The notes: a model not told the origin generated them from the sequence alone. Shown: positions 45,979 through 55,766, counted from the stretch's first letter. The stretch: DNA of 64,000 nt from Anaerolineae bacterium (GCA_022843745.1 JALHNB010000027.1:27881-91880), one strand, 5' to 3'. Numbers and translations: made by a program.

Positions 45979-46686
45979 TCACCCCAAATACGTCGAGATA
46001 ATCTCCGCGTCCTCCGCCAACACTTTCGCCGCGCCTTCCTTGACGATCACGCCGCGTTCCAGCACGTAGGCGTAATCGGCGATTTGCAGCGCTTTACGGG
46101 CATTTTGCTCAACCAACAAAATGGGGATGCCCTGCGCTTTGATATCCGCGATAATCTGAAAAACCTCGTTCACCAGCAGCGGTGCAAGTCCCATGCTCGG
46201 CTCATCCAGCATCAGCAGGCGTGGCTGCGCCATCATCGCGCGTCCGACAGCTAACATTTGCTGTTCGCCGCCACTCATCGACCCGGCTTTCTGATGACGG
46301 CGCTCGTCCAGGCGCTTGAAACGCTTGAAAATGGATTCGATGTCGGCATCAATGGCTTCACGATCCGCGCGGCGGTAAGCGCCAAGCATCAGATTTTCCA
46401 TCACTGTCATGGGCGCGATGATCTGTCGGCCTTCCGGCACTTGTACTAAACCTAATCCCGTTATCCTGTCTGAGCGCCAGCCTGTAATATTTTTGCCATC
46501 GAAAATGATGCGCCCCTGACGTGGTTTCAGCAGGCCGCTGATGGTGTTGAGCGTCGTGCTTTTGCCCGCGCCGTTCGCGCCGATCAGGCTGACGACCTGA
46601 TTGGCCTCGATTTTGAACGAGATGCCGCGCAGCGCTTTGATCGCGCCGTAGCTGGTATGCAGGTCGTGGATTTCAAGCAGCGCCAT
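45979..46686 (-). CDS. livF: Liv-type ABC importer ATPase LivF (system 2)
   Basis: This ATPase has Walker A GANGAGKST, signature MSGGEQQML and Walker B LLMLDEPSMGLAP. The ATG at 46686 has AGGACGAGG directly upstream. A longer frame would extend 69 bases into livG. The gene overlaps the end of livG by 14 bases, so the two are translationally coupled. It is the last gene of the second complete Liv system. Confidence 0.95.
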   Translation of the reverse strand: MALLEIHDLHTSYGAIKALRGISFKIEANQVVSLIGANGAGKSTTLNTISGLLKPRQGRIIFDGKNITGWRSDRITGLGLVQVPEGRQIIAPMTVMENLMLGAYRRADREAIDADIESIFKRFKRLDERRHQKAGSMSGGEQQMLAVGRAMMAQPRLLMLDEPSMGLAPLLVNEVFQIIADIKAQGIPILLVEQNARKALQIADYAYVLERGVIVKEGAAKVLAEDAEIISTYLG

Positions 46687-47443
46687 GATCCTCGTCCTTT
46701 CCGAGATACGCTTCAATGACGACAGGATCGCGCTTAATCTCGTCCGGTGTGCCATGCGCGAGAATTTGCCCGAAATTCAGCACATAAACCTCGTCGCAGA
46801 CCTGATGAATCAGCGACATATCATGCTCAATGACCAGCGCTGTCAGCCCATCCTCTTGCAGCCGAATAATCTGCTCACCCAACTGCTGCGTCTCAATCGG
46901 ATTCATGCCTGCTGTCGGCTCATCGAGCAGCACCAGTTTGGGATTGGTGGCTAATGCTCGTGCCATTTCCAGCCGCCGCTGGTCGCCATAGGGCAAATTT
47001 CCGGCGCGTAAATTCGCAGCATGGGTCAGGTTAAATCGCTCTAAAAGTTGTGCTGCCCGTTCGTGCAGGTCGCGTTCTTCAGCGCGAAAACGAGGTGTGA
47101 AAACCAGCGAATCCAAAAATGTCGCCTGTCCGCGTCCATGCTGCCCGATGAGCAAATTTTCGAGTACGGTCATATCGCTGAAAAGCCGGATATTCTGGTA
47201 GGTACGGGCGATTCCTGCGCGGGTGATGCGGTGGGGTGGGGCGTTTTGAATTTCCGCGCCGTTCAAGCGAATTTGGCCGCTGGTGGGGTGGTCGAGGCCG
47301 CTGATGTTGTTGATGAGCGTGGTTTTGCCTGCACCATTCGGGCCGATCAAGCCGACAATTTTGTTCGCGGGGACGATCAGATTGACGTTATTGAGCGCTG
47401 TCAGGCCGCCGAAAAGCCGGGTCACTTTTTCAAGTTCGAGCAT
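46673..47443 (-). CDS. livG: Liv-type ABC importer ATPase LivG (system 2)
   Basis: This 256-residue ATPase has Walker A GPNGAGKTT, NISGLDHPTSGQIRLNG, and Walker B LVLLDEPTAGMNP with the LivG-type TAGMNPxE. The signature region is unusual, reading LPYGDQRRLEMARAL. It overlaps livM by 14 bases at its start and livF by 14 bases at its end. Confidence 0.95.
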   Translation of the reverse strand: MLELEKVTRLFGGLTALNNVNLIVPANKIVGLIGPNGAGKTTLINNISGLDHPTSGQIRLNGAEIQNAPPHRITRAGIARTYQNIRLFSDMTVLENLLIGQHGRGQATFLDSLVFTPRFRAEERDLHERAAQLLERFNLTHAANLRAGNLPYGDQRRLEMARALATNPKLVLLDEPTAGMNPIETQQLGEQIIRLQEDGLTALVIEHDMSLIHQVCDEVYVLNFGQILAHGTPDEIKRDPVVIEAYLGKDEDHGAA

Positions 47444-48350
47444 GATTCTCGCCTGCTTCCGGGCTTTGCCGCAGCCGCTTCCATAATCGCGACCAGCCTG
47501 CCGGGTTAACCAATCCCCCTGGTAAGTAGACGATCACCAACAGCAGAATCGACCCGTTGACGATGCCGCGATACTGTTTGAAGTCGCGCAAAATTTCCGG
47601 CAGCGCCGTCAGCACGAATCCGCCAATAATCGGCCCGATCCAGGTGGATGTGCCACCGAGAACCGCGAATGCCAGAATACTCACGGCTTGGTCGAAGCCA
47701 AAATCGCCAGGGCTGATGGTGCGCGTCAGGTGCGCTTTGAGGACACCTGCCGCCGCTGCCAGTACCGCGCTCATGATAAAGACGGTATTTTTAACGTAAA
47801 CGACATTGATTCCCATGTTGGCAGCCGCTTGCTCATCCTGTCGTATCGCGGCCATTGCTCGCCCGAATCGCGAACGGTGCAGGCGAATCATAAAATAAGC
47901 GACGACGACCAGAAACACGATCAACTGCCACGTCTCGGTGATTTTCGGAATGCCTGTGATGCCGAGTGCGCCGCGTGTCAGTTTGACTTCCTGCCCGGTA
48001 ATCGACTCTGCCAGCGTATCGAAATTGAGAATCAATATTCGCACGACTTCGCCAAAGCCAATCGTCGCGATTGCGAGATAGATGTCTTTCAGGCGCAGCA
48101 CCGGGAATCCAATCGGGATAGCGATAATGCCGCCGAGGATCATGCCGCCGATCAATGCAACGCCCAATGGGAGGTCAAAATTTTGCGTGAGGATGACACC
48201 TGTGTACGCGCCAATCGCCATGAATCCGGCGTTTGCCAGCGAAAACATGCCTGTGTAGAGCGTGAGATAGATGCTTAAGCCGAGAATCGAATTGACCAGC
48301 ATAAACTGGAAGACGATTTCGGTGATGCCGATGCTGCGAAAGAAATCCAT
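47430..48350 (-). CDS. livM: Liv-type ABC importer permease LivM (system 2)
   Basis: This membrane subunit has 306 residues and about eight hydrophobic helices, with SLANAGFMAIGAYTGVILT and the coupling loop IRQDEQAAANMGINVVYVK. Unlike the system 1 protein it is not fused to an ATPase. It begins 10 bases after livH. Confidence 0.94.
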   Translation of the reverse strand: MDFFRSIGITEIVFQFMLVNSILGLSIYLTLYTGMFSLANAGFMAIGAYTGVILTQNFDLPLGVALIGGMILGGIIAIPIGFPVLRLKDIYLAIATIGFGEVVRILILNFDTLAESITGQEVKLTRGALGITGIPKITETWQLIVFLVVVAYFMIRLHRSRFGRAMAAIRQDEQAAANMGINVVYVKNTVFIMSAVLAAAAGVLKAHLTRTISPGDFGFDQAVSILAFAVLGGTSTWIGPIIGGFVLTALPEILRDFKQYRGIVNGSILLLVIVYLPGGLVNPAGWSRLWKRLRQSPEAGENHART

Positions 48351-48360
48351 TTTTAGCTTC

Positions 48361-49245
48361 TTAGGCTCGATTCTGCTGTGCTTCGCCGACCAAGCCTTGC
48401 GGACGGAACAAGAGCATCAAAAATAACAGCGTGAACACGAAAGCCTCACGATAATTACTGCCTCCAGCGGCGATACTGAAAACTTCGAGGCCAGCGACCA
48501 CGAACCCCCCAACCACCGCGCCTTGAATATTGCCGAGGCCGCCGAGGACGATGACCGTCAGCCCTTTGAGCGCGACCTGATCGCCCATGAATGGGGTCAT
48601 CGAGTTATAGGCCAGCCCGAACAAAACTCCGGCGGCTCCCGCCAACGCGCCTGCCAGAAAAAACGTAATCTGGAAAATCTGCCCAGCATTGATGCCCAAT
48701 AATCCGGCAACCTGCTGATTAAACGCGACAGCACGCATAGCCTGACCGATTCGTGTACGCCTTATCAAAAATTGCAGGGCGATCATCAAAACAATCGAAA
48801 TGACGAGGATAATGATCTGAATGGGTGTGATCCGAAACGGTAATCCTTCGATAGATTCGGCGGGAATACTTCCCAGTGGGAAGCGCTGTGGCTGTGTGCC
48901 GAAAATCAGTTGGGCGATATTCACCAGCAAAATCGACGCACCGATGCTGCTAATCAACTGAGATATGCGGGGTGCGTTGCGACGGCGTAATGGTGCGAAG
49001 GCTACAGCGTCCAGAATCACGCCGATGATACCCGCGCCGAGCATCGCAACCGGAATCGACAGCCACACGGAGACATTTAAGCGCAAAACGACGGTCAAGC
49101 CGATGAACGCGCCCCACATGAAGATCGCGCTGTGCGCCAGATTGAGGATGCCGAGGATGCTGAATACCAGCGCGTAGCCTAGTGAAAACAGGCTGTATAC
49201 GCCGCCGAGCCAGATGGCATTGACGATTTGCTGCGTGAGATTCAT
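48361..49245 (-). CDS. livH: Liv-type ABC importer permease LivH (system 2)
   Basis: This membrane subunit has 294 residues, a normal length. It shows VYSLFSLGYALVFSILGILNLAHSAIFMWGAFIG and the coupling loop RAVAFNQQVAGLLGINAGQI. The ribosome site is weak. It is separated from its binding-protein gene by a 70-base gap that contains a strong hairpin. Confidence 0.94.
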   Translation of the reverse strand: MNLTQQIVNAIWLGGVYSLFSLGYALVFSILGILNLAHSAIFMWGAFIGLTVVLRLNVSVWLSIPVAMLGAGIIGVILDAVAFAPLRRRNAPRISQLISSIGASILLVNIAQLIFGTQPQRFPLGSIPAESIEGLPFRITPIQIIILVISIVLMIALQFLIRRTRIGQAMRAVAFNQQVAGLLGINAGQIFQITFFLAGALAGAAGVLFGLAYNSMTPFMGDQVALKGLTVIVLGGLGNIQGAVVGGFVVAGLEVFSIAAGGSNYREAFVFTLLFLMLLFRPQGLVGEAQQNRA

Positions 49246-49270
49246 AAGGTTTTCGTTTGAAAGAATTTAT

Positions 49271-49296
49271 AAGGGCGATCTCACATGATCGCCCTT
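49271..49296 (-). promoter_or_regulatory. Intercistronic hairpin after the Liv binding-protein gene
   Basis: AAGGGCGATC (49271-49280) pairs perfectly with GATCGCCCTT (49287-49296) around a six-base loop. On the minus strand no T run follows, so it is not a standard terminator. Such hairpins often protect the binding-protein mRNA and give it higher expression than the permeases. Confidence 0.7.
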
Positions 49297-49315
49297 TTGA
49301 CACAAAATTTTAGAA

Positions 49316-50560
49316 CTAGCCGCCCGATTCTTCGGTGGCTTCTGCTGTCGCCTCTGCCATCACGACAGCCAGCGGTTGGAATTTACCCTCGACCACGATT
49401 TGCGCGATGGGGTCATGAAGTGGGTCGCGATTTTCGTCGAAGCTGAATACGCCAAGTGGGCTGTCGAAATCGGTAATTCCGGCCAGCGCATCGCGGATTG
49501 CTGTGCGGTCAGCCGAGTCGCCGCAGCGGATTGCCGTCGCAAGGAGCCACGCGCCTGTGTAAGCCTGCGCCGCGAATTGGTCGGGCGATGATTCATAGGC
49601 AGCTTCATAGGCGGTGACGAATGCCACGCTGCTTTCCGTCGGATTCGGGTTGCCATAATTCCACGCGCCGCCGACGATCAGACCTTCAGAGTCCGCACCG
49701 CTGTCACGCAGCACAGCCGGTGAGTTGAAGCCGTTGCCGCCGATGATTGGGCCAGCATAGCCCTGAGCGCGTGTCTGGATAATGATCTGAACCGCTTCAG
49801 CCGCCAGCGCAGAGACGACAATCGCGTCCGGTTGTGCGCTAATCAGGTTGGTCAACTGTGTATTGAAATCAACATCGCCTTTGACGAAGGTTTCTTCGCC
49901 GACGATTTCCACGCCATTTTCTTCGAGCGCCTCTTTAAAGACCTCGTAGCCGCTGACGGTGAAGTCATCATCATTGCCGTACAGCAGGCCAGCTTTGGTC
50001 AGTCCAAGCTGCTCGGTCGCCTGGGCAATCGTGCCGGGGATCACAGCGGCTTCGGCAAGGCTGTTGCGGAAAACATAATCGCCCATATCGGTAATGCCGA
50101 TGGCGGTATTGCTCACGCCCATGACGACAGTGCTGTTTTCCTGAGCCACAGGGTCAGCGCCGAACGCTTCGGACGAGAGTGTTGGGCCGAGGACAGCGGC
50201 GACCTGATCTTCTTCGACGAGCTTGGTCATCGCGGTGATGGCCTGGTCACGGTTGCCTGCGGAATCTTCGAAAATGACATTGAGGGTTGTACCTTCACCC
50301 AGATAGTGAGAGGCGTTGATTTCGTCAACGGCAAGCTGCACCGCGTTTTGCTGGGCAACACCGTAAACCGAAGCGGCTTCGCTCAAGGCGAAAACCGCAC
50401 CGATATTCACTGATTCGGGCAGATTCGTGGGTACTGCGCAGGTCTCCCATGAGCCGATAAGCGGCTGTGCCATTTCGTCCTGAGCAAGGCTAAGGGTCGC
50501 CGGAAGCAAAAGGACGGCAATAAAAATCAAACTTAGAAAACGTGCTGGTGATTTACGCAT
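49316..50560 (-). CDS. Liv-type substrate-binding protein (system 2)
   Basis: This exported Peripla_BP_6 protein has 414 residues. It has a signal peptide (FLSLIFIAVLLLPATLSLAQ), then NIGAVFALSEAASVYGVAQQNAVQLAVDEIN and AAVLGPTLSSEAFGADPVAQ, the ligand-binding lobes of this family. A strong AGGAGA sits seven bases before the ATG. The ligand is not predictable. Because systems 1 and 2 flank the sugar-acid genes, both could import related acids or amides instead of branched-chain amino acids. Confidence 0.92.
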   Translation of the reverse strand: MRKSPARFLSLIFIAVLLLPATLSLAQDEMAQPLIGSWETCAVPTNLPESVNIGAVFALSEAASVYGVAQQNAVQLAVDEINASHYLGEGTTLNVIFEDSAGNRDQAITAMTKLVEEDQVAAVLGPTLSSEAFGADPVAQENSTVVMGVSNTAIGITDMGDYVFRNSLAEAAVIPGTIAQATEQLGLTKAGLLYGNDDDFTVSGYEVFKEALEENGVEIVGEETFVKGDVDFNTQLTNLISAQPDAIVVSALAAEAVQIIIQTRAQGYAGPIIGGNGFNSPAVLRDSGADSEGLIVGGAWNYGNPNPTESSVAFVTAYEAAYESSPDQFAAQAYTGAWLLATAIRCGDSADRTAIRDALAGITDFDSPLGVFSFDENRDPLHDPIAQIVVEGKFQPLAVVMAEATAEATEESGG

Positions 50561-50672
50561 ATTTATCTCTCCTAAAACACAATTTTAGAGTGCGCCAAAC
50601 GGCATAAGACTAAATGTAAGATCAATATACACCCAACACAAGTCAAAAACAAATCTGTCAAATGTCACAATT

Positions 50673-51446
50673 TCATTTGGCAGCGCCCTTGAAATGGACA
50701 CCCGAACCCGCGCCCAATGACTCGTTCATCGGGCGCATCCATACCATGAATACGCGCGATTTCGGCGGCTGCGTCGCCGCGAAAACGACGGCCTCTGCCA
50801 CATCTTCAGACTCATGAAATTCTTCCAGCATAGGATCGCCGGGGGTGCGCGTTCCGTTATAAAAGCCATAATTCGTATTCGTGCCGCCGGGGGCGACGAC
50901 GCTCACCTTGACGTTATTCGGATAAGCTTCGTAGTCAATTGCCTGGGCGAATCCCATTTGTGCAAATTTGGTTGCGCAGTAAATCGGCTCGTTGGGCAGG
51001 CCATTTAAACCCGCTACCGAACTGACAAAGATGATCGAGCCATTTTTACGTTCGATCATCGGCGGCATGAAGGCTTTGGTACACAGCCAGGTTGAACGCA
51101 TATTGGTGTTCATGATCCAGTCGTAATCGGCTGTCGTCAGGGTGGAAACGGTTCCGTTTTTGCCGACCCCCGCGTTATTAACCAGAATATCGACCTGCCC
51201 AAACGCGGCGAATGAATCCTGCGCTAAACGGTCAACATCCGCTTCATTGCTGACATCCGCCGGAACAACGAGTGCTTTCGCGCCGAGTGCGTCGATTTCT
51301 GCCGCCAGCGTGTCCAGATCAGATTTTGTCCGCGATGTGATGACCACATTTGCGCCTTCTCGTGCCAGCGCCAGCGCCGTCGCCCGTCCGATACCTTTGC
51401 CCGCGCCTGTCACCAGCGCCGTTTTCCCTGCTAATCGACCATCCAT
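50673..51446 (-). CDS. Short-chain dehydrogenase/reductase
   Basis: This SDR enzyme has 257 residues. The cofactor motif TGAGKGIG is at the N-terminus, NNAGVG follows, and the catalytic Ser lies in FVSSVAGLNG with Tyr and Lys in YCATK. GGAGG precedes the ATG by seven bases. The protein would reduce or oxidise a carbonyl or alcohol with NAD(P). It diverges from the sarcosine-oxidase-like gene, and its substrate is unknown. Confidence 0.92.
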   Translation of the reverse strand: MDGRLAGKTALVTGAGKGIGRATALALAREGANVVITSRTKSDLDTLAAEIDALGAKALVVPADVSNEADVDRLAQDSFAAFGQVDILVNNAGVGKNGTVSTLTTADYDWIMNTNMRSTWLCTKAFMPPMIERKNGSIIFVSSVAGLNGLPNEPIYCATKFAQMGFAQAIDYEAYPNNVKVSVVAPGGTNTNYGFYNGTRTPGDPMLEEFHESEDVAEAVVFAATQPPKSRVFMVWMRPMNESLGAGSGVHFKGAAK

Positions 51447-51584
51447 ATGATTGCCTCCACGTTTTAAAGAAACATAGAATAACTAACTCGCGCCTGGAAT
51501 GGCAAAATGAGCTTTAAAAGCATAAAATCACGCTGAATGGCAGCTTGCTTATGACCAGTGACAGCTTCTTAGAGGACTCCGACT

Positions 51585-52748
51585 ATGCAAACATTTGACG
51601 TGATTGTGCTTGGCGCAGGCGCGATGGGCAGCGCAGCGGCTTATCATCTGGCGAAAGCCGGGCAGCGGGTGCTGCTGCTGGAACAACTCGAAATCGACCA
51701 TCAGAAGGGGAGTTCATACGGCTATTCGCGTATTATCCGCTTCTCGTATAATGATGCGACCTATATCAAGCTGGCAAAAGCGACCTATCCGTTATGGGCG
51801 ACATTAGCAGAAGAATCTGGCGAAAGGCTGCATATCAAAACGGGCGGCCTCGATTTTGGCGCTCCAACCGAGTCGACGCTACAAGATACGATCACCAGCT
51901 TGCGTACTGCTGACATTCCTTTTGAAATTCTCGCGACGCGCGATGCCGAAAAGCGATTTCCACAATTTCGATTTGGTGACGATACGCTGGTGATTTATCA
52001 AGCCGATAGTGGAATGCTCGCACCATCAAAATGTGTCCGCGCACACGTAAAAATCGCCCAGCAGCACGGTGCAACAATCTTAGATCACACACCTGTCACC
52101 AATTTGACGATTCACAGCGACAGCGTGGAAGTTCAAACCGCCAATGAAACATTTTCAGCGGGCAGGCTGGTGATTACGGCAGGGTCGTGGGCGGGTCGCC
52201 TGCTCGCTGAAACAGGCTTAAAACTGCCGCTGCAACCGATTCGTGTCCAGGAGGCTTATTTTCAACCCGTGAATGCGGATCCAGCAGATTTTGAGCCAGG
52301 GCGAATGCCCGTTTTCATTTATCATCGCGGCTATCTGGAAGGGGATGCCATGTACGGCTTGCCGACGATTGACGGCTCAGGCGTAAAGGCCGCGCGTCAT
52401 GGCGGCACGCCCTTTAATCACCCCTCAGAGATCAACTACGCGACTGATCCCTCTGTGATTGACGATATTCGCCTGTTCACGCGCCGCTATATCCCTGCTT
52501 TGGGCGATGGGCCGCTGGTTTCGACGCGAATTTGCCTGTATACGATGACACCGGATGAACATTTCATCATCGACCATCACCCGAATTATGCACATGTCGC
52601 GATTGGCGCGGGATTTTCGGGACATGGTTTCAAATTCAGTGCGGGCATTGGCAGCATTCTTCGTGATCTGGTATTGGATGGCGCGACACAGCAGGACATC
52701 AGCCTGTTTAGAATTTCGCGTTTTGAACAAAAAGAGGCAGCAGTATGA
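51585..52748 (+). CDS. solA: Monomeric sarcosine oxidase/N-methyltryptophan oxidase-like protein
   Basis: This FAD oxidase has 387 residues. VLGAGAMGSAAAYHLAKAG binds FAD, and SYGYSRIIRFSYNDATYIKLA is typical of MSOX/MTOX. CLYTMTPDEHFIIDHHP contains the Cys that carries the covalent flavin in the family. It would oxidise an N-methyl or other secondary amine and release formaldehyde or an aldehyde. It overlaps the GH4 start by four bases (ATGA), so the pair may process an N-substituted amino sugar or glycoside. That pairing is inference. Confidence 0.87.
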   Translation: MQTFDVIVLGAGAMGSAAAYHLAKAGQRVLLLEQLEIDHQKGSSYGYSRIIRFSYNDATYIKLAKATYPLWATLAEESGERLHIKTGGLDFGAPTESTLQDTITSLRTADIPFEILATRDAEKRFPQFRFGDDTLVIYQADSGMLAPSKCVRAHVKIAQQHGATILDHTPVTNLTIHSDSVEVQTANETFSAGRLVITAGSWAGRLLAETGLKLPLQPIRVQEAYFQPVNADPADFEPGRMPVFIYHRGYLEGDAMYGLPTIDGSGVKAARHGGTPFNHPSEINYATDPSVIDDIRLFTRRYIPALGDGPLVSTRICLYTMTPDEHFIIDHHPNYAHVAIGAGFSGHGFKFSAGIGSILRDLVLDGATQQDISLFRISRFEQKEAAV

Positions 52749-54112
52749 AACTCACGGTGATCGGCGGGGCAGGGGTGCGGACTCCTCGCCTGATTCCTTC
52801 GCTGGTGCGCCGCGCGAAACGCATTGGCCTGCAAGAAGTCTGGCTGATGGATAATCAGGCTGAAAAATTGGAGTTGATTGGCAGCCTGTGCCAGACTTTG
52901 GCGCGGCAGTACGATGCGCCTTTTAAAATTATTCTCACCACAGATGCGCGTGAAGCACTGCGCGACGCTAACCATGTGATTACGACAATCCGCCCCGGAT
53001 TGGAAAAAGGCCGCGCGGTTGACGAGCGAATCGCGTTTCAACATGGTGTTTTGGGTCAAGAGACGACAGGCGCAGGCGGTTTCGCGATGGCGATGCGCAG
53101 CATTCCCGCGATTCTCGACTATGCTCGGCTGGTCGAGGAAGTTGCTGCGCCGGGAGCATGGATTTACAATTTCACCAATCCCGCTGGGTTAGTCGCGCAA
53201 GCGCTGCATGATGCCGGAATTCAGCGGATCGTCGGCATTTGTGACAGTGCCAATGGCGCACAGCACGCCGTCAGCCGATTTTTGAGCGTACCGCTGGAGC
53301 GTGTGCAGCACGAAGTTTATGGCCTCAATCATCTCTCATGGACGCGCAGTGTGCGGGTTGATCCTGACCCCGATGGCACAGGTGGTGAGGAAGTGCTGCC
53401 CGCGCTGCTGCATGATGAACGCTTCGTGCATTCAACGCATATGGCGATTTTTGACCCCGATGTGCGTGACTGGCAACAGGCATTTCTCAACGAGTATCTT
53501 CATTATTTTTATCAACGCGATGAGGTGTTGGCGGCGTTGTTAGCAAAAAACGAAACGCGCGGTGAGCAGATCGTGCGTTTGACGGCTGAACTGCTCGAAA
53601 GATTAAAAACCGCCAATGACCCTGAAACAGCGCTCAAGATTTATCATGAGGTCATGAATCAACGCGAATCCACCTATATGGCACACGCCCGCGCCGGAAC
53701 AGAGCGCGAAGCTCCCCCGCCGGACGAACTCGATGAGGGCTACGCTGGGGTCGCGCTCGGCTGTGTGGAGGCCATTGCGACGGATACGCCGCATTTTACG
53801 GGCTTAAATGTCCCTAATAATAGCGTGATTGATGGGATGCGCGACGACGATATTGTCGAGGTAAGCTGCTGGATTGACGCGCACGGCATACGCCCACTGA
53901 AAATCGGCGCAATTCGTGAAGATCAATATTTGCTGATGCGCCAGATCAAAGCCTATGAACGCTTGGCGGCGCAGGCTATTTTGCAACGTTCGCGTCATTT
54001 AGCGGTTGAGGCGCTGACTGCCCATCCACTCATTGGCTCCTATCCGTTAGCGCGAAAATTGGTCGATGAATTTATCGCCGCACATCGTGAAATTATAGGG
54101 GATTGGCGCTAA
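52745..54112 (+). CDS. Glycoside hydrolase family 4
   Basis: This NAD- and metal-dependent glycosidase has 455 residues. The Rossmann entry is VIGGAGVRTPRLI, and GQETTGAGGFAMAMRSIP follows. The metal ligands lie in GICDSANG (Cys) and GLNHLSW (His). GH4 enzymes work by oxidising the sugar at C3 and then eliminating the aglycone, and often act on 6-phospho-glycosides. This chemistry fits a cluster rich in C3-type oxidoreductases. It is coupled to the preceding oxidase, and its 3' end overlaps the convergent histidine kinase gene by 20 bases. Confidence 0.9.
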   Translation: MKLTVIGGAGVRTPRLIPSLVRRAKRIGLQEVWLMDNQAEKLELIGSLCQTLARQYDAPFKIILTTDAREALRDANHVITTIRPGLEKGRAVDERIAFQHGVLGQETTGAGGFAMAMRSIPAILDYARLVEEVAAPGAWIYNFTNPAGLVAQALHDAGIQRIVGICDSANGAQHAVSRFLSVPLERVQHEVYGLNHLSWTRSVRVDPDPDGTGGEEVLPALLHDERFVHSTHMAIFDPDVRDWQQAFLNEYLHYFYQRDEVLAALLAKNETRGEQIVRLTAELLERLKTANDPETALKIYHEVMNQRESTYMAHARAGTEREAPPPDELDEGYAGVALGCVEAIATDTPHFTGLNVPNNSVIDGMRDDDIVEVSCWIDAHGIRPLKIGAIREDQYLLMRQIKAYERLAAQAILQRSRHLAVEALTAHPLIGSYPLARKLVDEFIAAHREIIGDWR

Positions 54113-55766
54113 GAGGCAAGCGCAGGGACAAACGCGCACCGGGCGATAGATTTTCAGCGCTGACCTGCCCATTGTGATAATCGACAATCGCTTTGACAAT
54201 CGCTAACCCCAATCCGCTGCCGGGGTATTCAAAAGCATTGCGCCCACGATGAAAACGGCTGAATAGCTGCGGCAGGTCATCGGCTGGAATTCCGATGCCT
54301 GTGTCCTGCACCCACAGTTCAATACAATTTTCGTGATGCCGCAGCCCCATATGGACGATGCCGCCAGCAGGTGTGAATTTGATCGCGTTTTCGAGCAGAT
54401 TGCCGACAGCGCGGCGTAACTGCCCGTCATTGACCCAAACGCGAATATCCTGATCGAGCATTTCCAACGAGAATTCGATGCCTTTTTGCTCGGCTTGTGA
54501 GGCGTAAAGTTCGCTGGTTTCGCGCACAAGATCGTTCAAATCAATGAGCGTGGCATCATGTTTGATTTCTCCGGATTCGATACGCGAAAGTTCCAGCAGG
54601 CTGTTGGTGAGCGTTTCCAGTCGGGCTACCTGTGCCTGTGCGCGTTCGACAAATGTCAGGCGTTTCGATTCGCTATCTTCGTTGACAATCAGTTCAAGAT
54701 TGGTGCGTAAGGCCGTGAGTGGCGTGTGCAGTTCATGTGCGGCATCGGCGACAAAACGCCGGAGTGTGATGATCGTTTCTTCAAGACGGTTTGCCATCTC
54801 GTTAAAGGATTTTGCCAGCGTACCAACCTCATCCTTGCTTTCGATCTGCGCACGGGCAGTCAGATTTCCAGCGGTCATGCGGGTCGTCACATCCGTGAGC
54901 GCGAGCAGCGGGGCGCTAATGCGGCGGCTAATGAATAAGCCAACGCCTGCGGCCAGAAAAATGGATACCGCGCTGGCGACAGCCCAGGCACGTGCAACAC
55001 CGTCTACAATTTCCATGCCATAGGCTGGCCCCTCCGACAATTCGACATATCCAACAGGCTTTCCGTCAATGCCCTCAATAGCCGAATGTACAGTTTGGTC
55101 GGAACGACGATCTATGCTGGTCATCTCCCTGGAACCAAGATTAAAACCGTATATCGTACCCATAGCCGGGATCGCCTGTTGGCTGGCGGTTTGGCGGAAT
55201 CGCATAATATCCGCCTGAGTATCTGCGATCTCTGTTTCCCATGCTCCTGAGGGCGTAGGTGCAACCTGATCTTCATTGAAAAAAACAATTGAGGGGAGAT
55301 AGGATAAAGCATCGCTGCGGCTTTGGTGGGGAAGGTAATAAGGGGGTACGGGCGCAGTATAGACAAATACGTCACCGTTCACCTGCCTCTCGGTGAAGCG
55401 GGTTGTGGTTTCCACCTGCATACCTGGAATTCTCTCATCGTTATATCGAATGGATACAAAATTGCGCTGCTGGGGTGCGCCGGAATCGCCTAAAACCTGA
55501 CCGTTTTCGTCGATTAAACGAATGCGCGATTGCGATAGGAAGGCAAAACTATCCAGTTGTAATTTGAGGTCTTCGGGGGAATCTTCCAGAACCTGCGCGA
55601 GTACCACGCCAATCGCACGAGCGTTACCCTTCAGATAGTCGAGTTCATGCTGGGCATAATAGCTGCGGAGGGTTGTCAGCAAAACTACACCCAGTGACAT
55701 GGCGGCGAGTAAGGCAATTGCCGCATAGCTGATCGGTAAACGCCATTGGATAGATCGGAAATTCAT
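54093..55766 (-). CDS. Membrane HAMP sensor histidine kinase
   Basis: This sensor kinase has 557 residues. The first membrane helix (YAAIALLAAMSLGVVLLTTL) is followed by an external sensory domain of about 220 residues. The second helix is followed by a HAMP domain (RISAPLLALTDVTTRMTAGNL), HisKA (DAAHELHTPLTALRTNLEL) and HATPase_c (NLLENAIKFTPAGG, GSGLGLAIVKAIV). AAGGAG lies seven bases before the ATG. No response regulator gene is adjacent, although such kinases usually sit next to one. The stimulus is unknown. Confidence 0.9.
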   Translation of the reverse strand: MNFRSIQWRLPISYAAIALLAAMSLGVVLLTTLRSYYAQHELDYLKGNARAIGVVLAQVLEDSPEDLKLQLDSFAFLSQSRIRLIDENGQVLGDSGAPQQRNFVSIRYNDERIPGMQVETTTRFTERQVNGDVFVYTAPVPPYYLPHQSRSDALSYLPSIVFFNEDQVAPTPSGAWETEIADTQADIMRFRQTASQQAIPAMGTIYGFNLGSREMTSIDRRSDQTVHSAIEGIDGKPVGYVELSEGPAYGMEIVDGVARAWAVASAVSIFLAAGVGLFISRRISAPLLALTDVTTRMTAGNLTARAQIESKDEVGTLAKSFNEMANRLEETIITLRRFVADAAHELHTPLTALRTNLELIVNEDSESKRLTFVERAQAQVARLETLTNSLLELSRIESGEIKHDATLIDLNDLVRETSELYASQAEQKGIEFSLEMLDQDIRVWVNDGQLRRAVGNLLENAIKFTPAGGIVHMGLRHHENCIELWVQDTGIGIPADDLPQLFSRFHRGRNAFEYPGSGLGLAIVKAIVDYHNGQVSAENLSPGARLSLRLPLSANPL

